A stretch of DNA of 64,000 nt, from assembly GCA_037954235.1 (NCBI GenBank), contig JBBMOA010000016.1, positions 23,063,383 to 23,127,382 on the forward strand, written 5' to 3'. Of this stretch, positions 62,537 to 64,000 are shown one piece after another. Every line of letters starts with the position of its first letter. Position 1 is the first letter of the stretch. Source of the DNA: Aulostomus chinensis (Eukaryota; Chordata; Actinopteri; Syngnathiformes; Aulostomidae). The notes beneath the pieces were generated by a model. It did no database searches. It was not told the origin of the DNA and saw nothing but the letters and a program-made list of their open reading frames with translations. A program made the translations under genes and the position numbers.

Positions 62537-64000
62537 GTGAGCTGCAAACAGAAATAATAGCTTTGTCTTGATTGACAGCCACAAGAACGAGACGAAAATC
62601 AAAGCAAACAATACTTTGGGGGGGGGGTGTCCGCCTGGAATTGTTCAATCCTTCTGTTATGACTCCTTCAATAAGACAGCTGTGAAACACATCGGTTATG
62701 ATGTTGCTGAGGGACAGAAGAAAATGATCTCAATATTGACTGTCTAAACATTATGTTGCTATCTCCCTGCTTATGTGTTCCTGACAGGAAAACGGCCTGT
62801 ATAGAAACCACTGCCACAACAGTCAAGCATCATTACGGAGCTCGGCGGCATTACCTCGGTGCTTGTGGATGTATGATTCATACATTACCATTAGCAACGA
62901 TTCATATGCTGAATCCATTAGCGACCTTATTCTCTACCTCTTTATCTGGTGATGAATGTTGGCTTGTCCTATTTAGACATGGGTTTTTCTTCCGGGAAGT
63001 CCTTTTACATGCATGTTAGTGTGAATTCAGCGTAATATCTTCTAATCAGGTCATCGGCAGTACACCAGCTCTTAGATGTCCATTAGAAGGAAATGCACAT
63101 TCGACAAATAGAGCGATGTTTTACCTCCATTGACTTGTGAAATCTCGAGTGGTAATTGGGTTGTTGCTGTTTTTTTCTTCTCAGTTGTCAAAAACCCTCC
63201 ATACATCACATCATTAAAGATGTACAATTCAAGATGGGCTTGAACCTCATATGTGGCTGGACCGTATCACTCAGTGTTAGAAAATGTGGCCAGTCTGTCA
63301 CAGGGGTAAAGACAAACTAAAAACATTCAACTGCTGACCAGTGGCGGTAGTACAGTCATTCAGCAACATTCAGTGACATTCATGAATGAACTGGTCAGCT
63401 CGCTGAATGAGGGCTGGCTGAGTGAGACTTAACCACTTAACACATCCGTTCAGGTTTTTGTGTAACCAAAACAATTGGGACCAAGGGATCTGTTTGTGAG
63501 TTTATCCTAGTAGGGCTAGTCTGAGTTGTGTTTCATTGGACGGTTCTGGAAGCTCCAGGTGGCCTGGTGATCTTTTATCACATTCCCCGTCTCTAATCCC
63601 TTCCTTGTGGCTAGCCACAACTCTATAAATACCTAGCCAGGAGGAGGAGAGGGGACAGACTGTGTTTATCTGTTCCCTGCCAGCTCCTGCACTTATGGAG
63701 TGGCATTAATCACCTGATTAGTCAGAAAGCCTGCCTGTGTGCATTTCCTATGATATACATCCCCACTGTGCAGCTGGCAGATCAAGGCTCGACACCTTTG
63801 CTTGACTGGAGCATTCACTTACCTTTTAATTGGCCTGCTTTGGACCAAGGTAGCTCTGTATTTAAAGCATAAACCGCCTTATTTTTTACAGCCTCCAGTG
63901 TTCTCATTCATTCTTCATTACATTATCACAGCTGGGAAAGTGATTAGTTAATGTGAAGCGCCAACCACTCCCCGTAATCCAGAGCTATAATTACAAATCC
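62537..64000 (+). other. pacs2: pacs2 intron 8, 5' part
   Basis: The intron begins GTGAGC. It contains a 10-base G run near 62618-62627 and a 10-bp inverted pair, GCTGACCAGT (63333-63342) and ACTGGTCAGC (63390-63399), around several CATTCA repeats. No acceptor plus PACS-like exon was seen before the window ends. Confidence 0.8.

Noticed and set aside
1..64000. CRISPR arrays, bacterial operons, rRNA genes, intact transposase or reverse transcriptase genes
   Set aside because: None was seen. The regular repeats present are microsatellites, and no long frame resembles a transposase or polymerase.

Overview
This window looks like nuclear DNA of a ray-finned fish, probably a percomorph-type teleost. 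The evidence is split genes with GT-AG introns, tRNA-headed SINEs of a type familiar from teleost genomes, a teleost-style interspersed repeat with a GGTCAAAGGTCA core, many long dinucleotide microsatellites, and a protein closer to vertebrate PACS2 than PACS1. The species cannot be named from sequence alone. There are no bacterial-type operons, CRISPR arrays or phage genes.

Layout. Positions 1-28080 are largely non-coding. They hold a 5'-truncated SINE (317-589), a broken intronless copy of an eIF4A mRNA (6802-7794), a CpG-dense NF-Y/palindrome island (10841-10935), a LINE/SINE-like 3' tail ending in a GTCA microsatellite (13070-13156), degraded copies of the GGTCAAAGGTCA repeat (18831-19570) and a full-length SINE with a perfect 13-bp target-site duplication (19862-20239). 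A CpG-rich, TATA-less promoter follows (about 28081-28265). From it runs the 5' part of one gene, pacs2, on the plus strand: eight coding exons between 28266 and 62536 that join in frame to 304 residues. The gene continues past the right edge, and the rest of the protein is not in this window.

The assembled pacs2 part covers the divergent Gly/Ala/Pro-rich N-terminus, the cargo (furin)-binding region with its adaptor-binding and CK2-binding motifs, the acidic CK2-regulated segment, and the start of the middle region. Intron 1 is about 18.5 kb and intron 2 about 7.8 kb, and both are rich in microsatellites. Intron 3 uses a non-canonical GC donor and carries a SINE. Intron 5 contains a perfect 27-bp inverted repeat. 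Intron 2 carries an interspersed-repeat copy with an exact palindromic oestrogen-response-element sequence overlapping direct-repeat nuclear-receptor half sites.

No new biochemical system was found. The points most worth following up are the GC-AG intron, the repeat-borne nuclear-receptor site cluster, the intronic perfect hairpin, the eIF4A retrocopy, and long poly-G tracts that are almost all G on the same (pacs2-sense) strand. Residue numbers below refer to the assembled partial protein counted from the ATG at 28266. Comparisons with human PACS1/PACS2 are from memory and were not checked by alignment.
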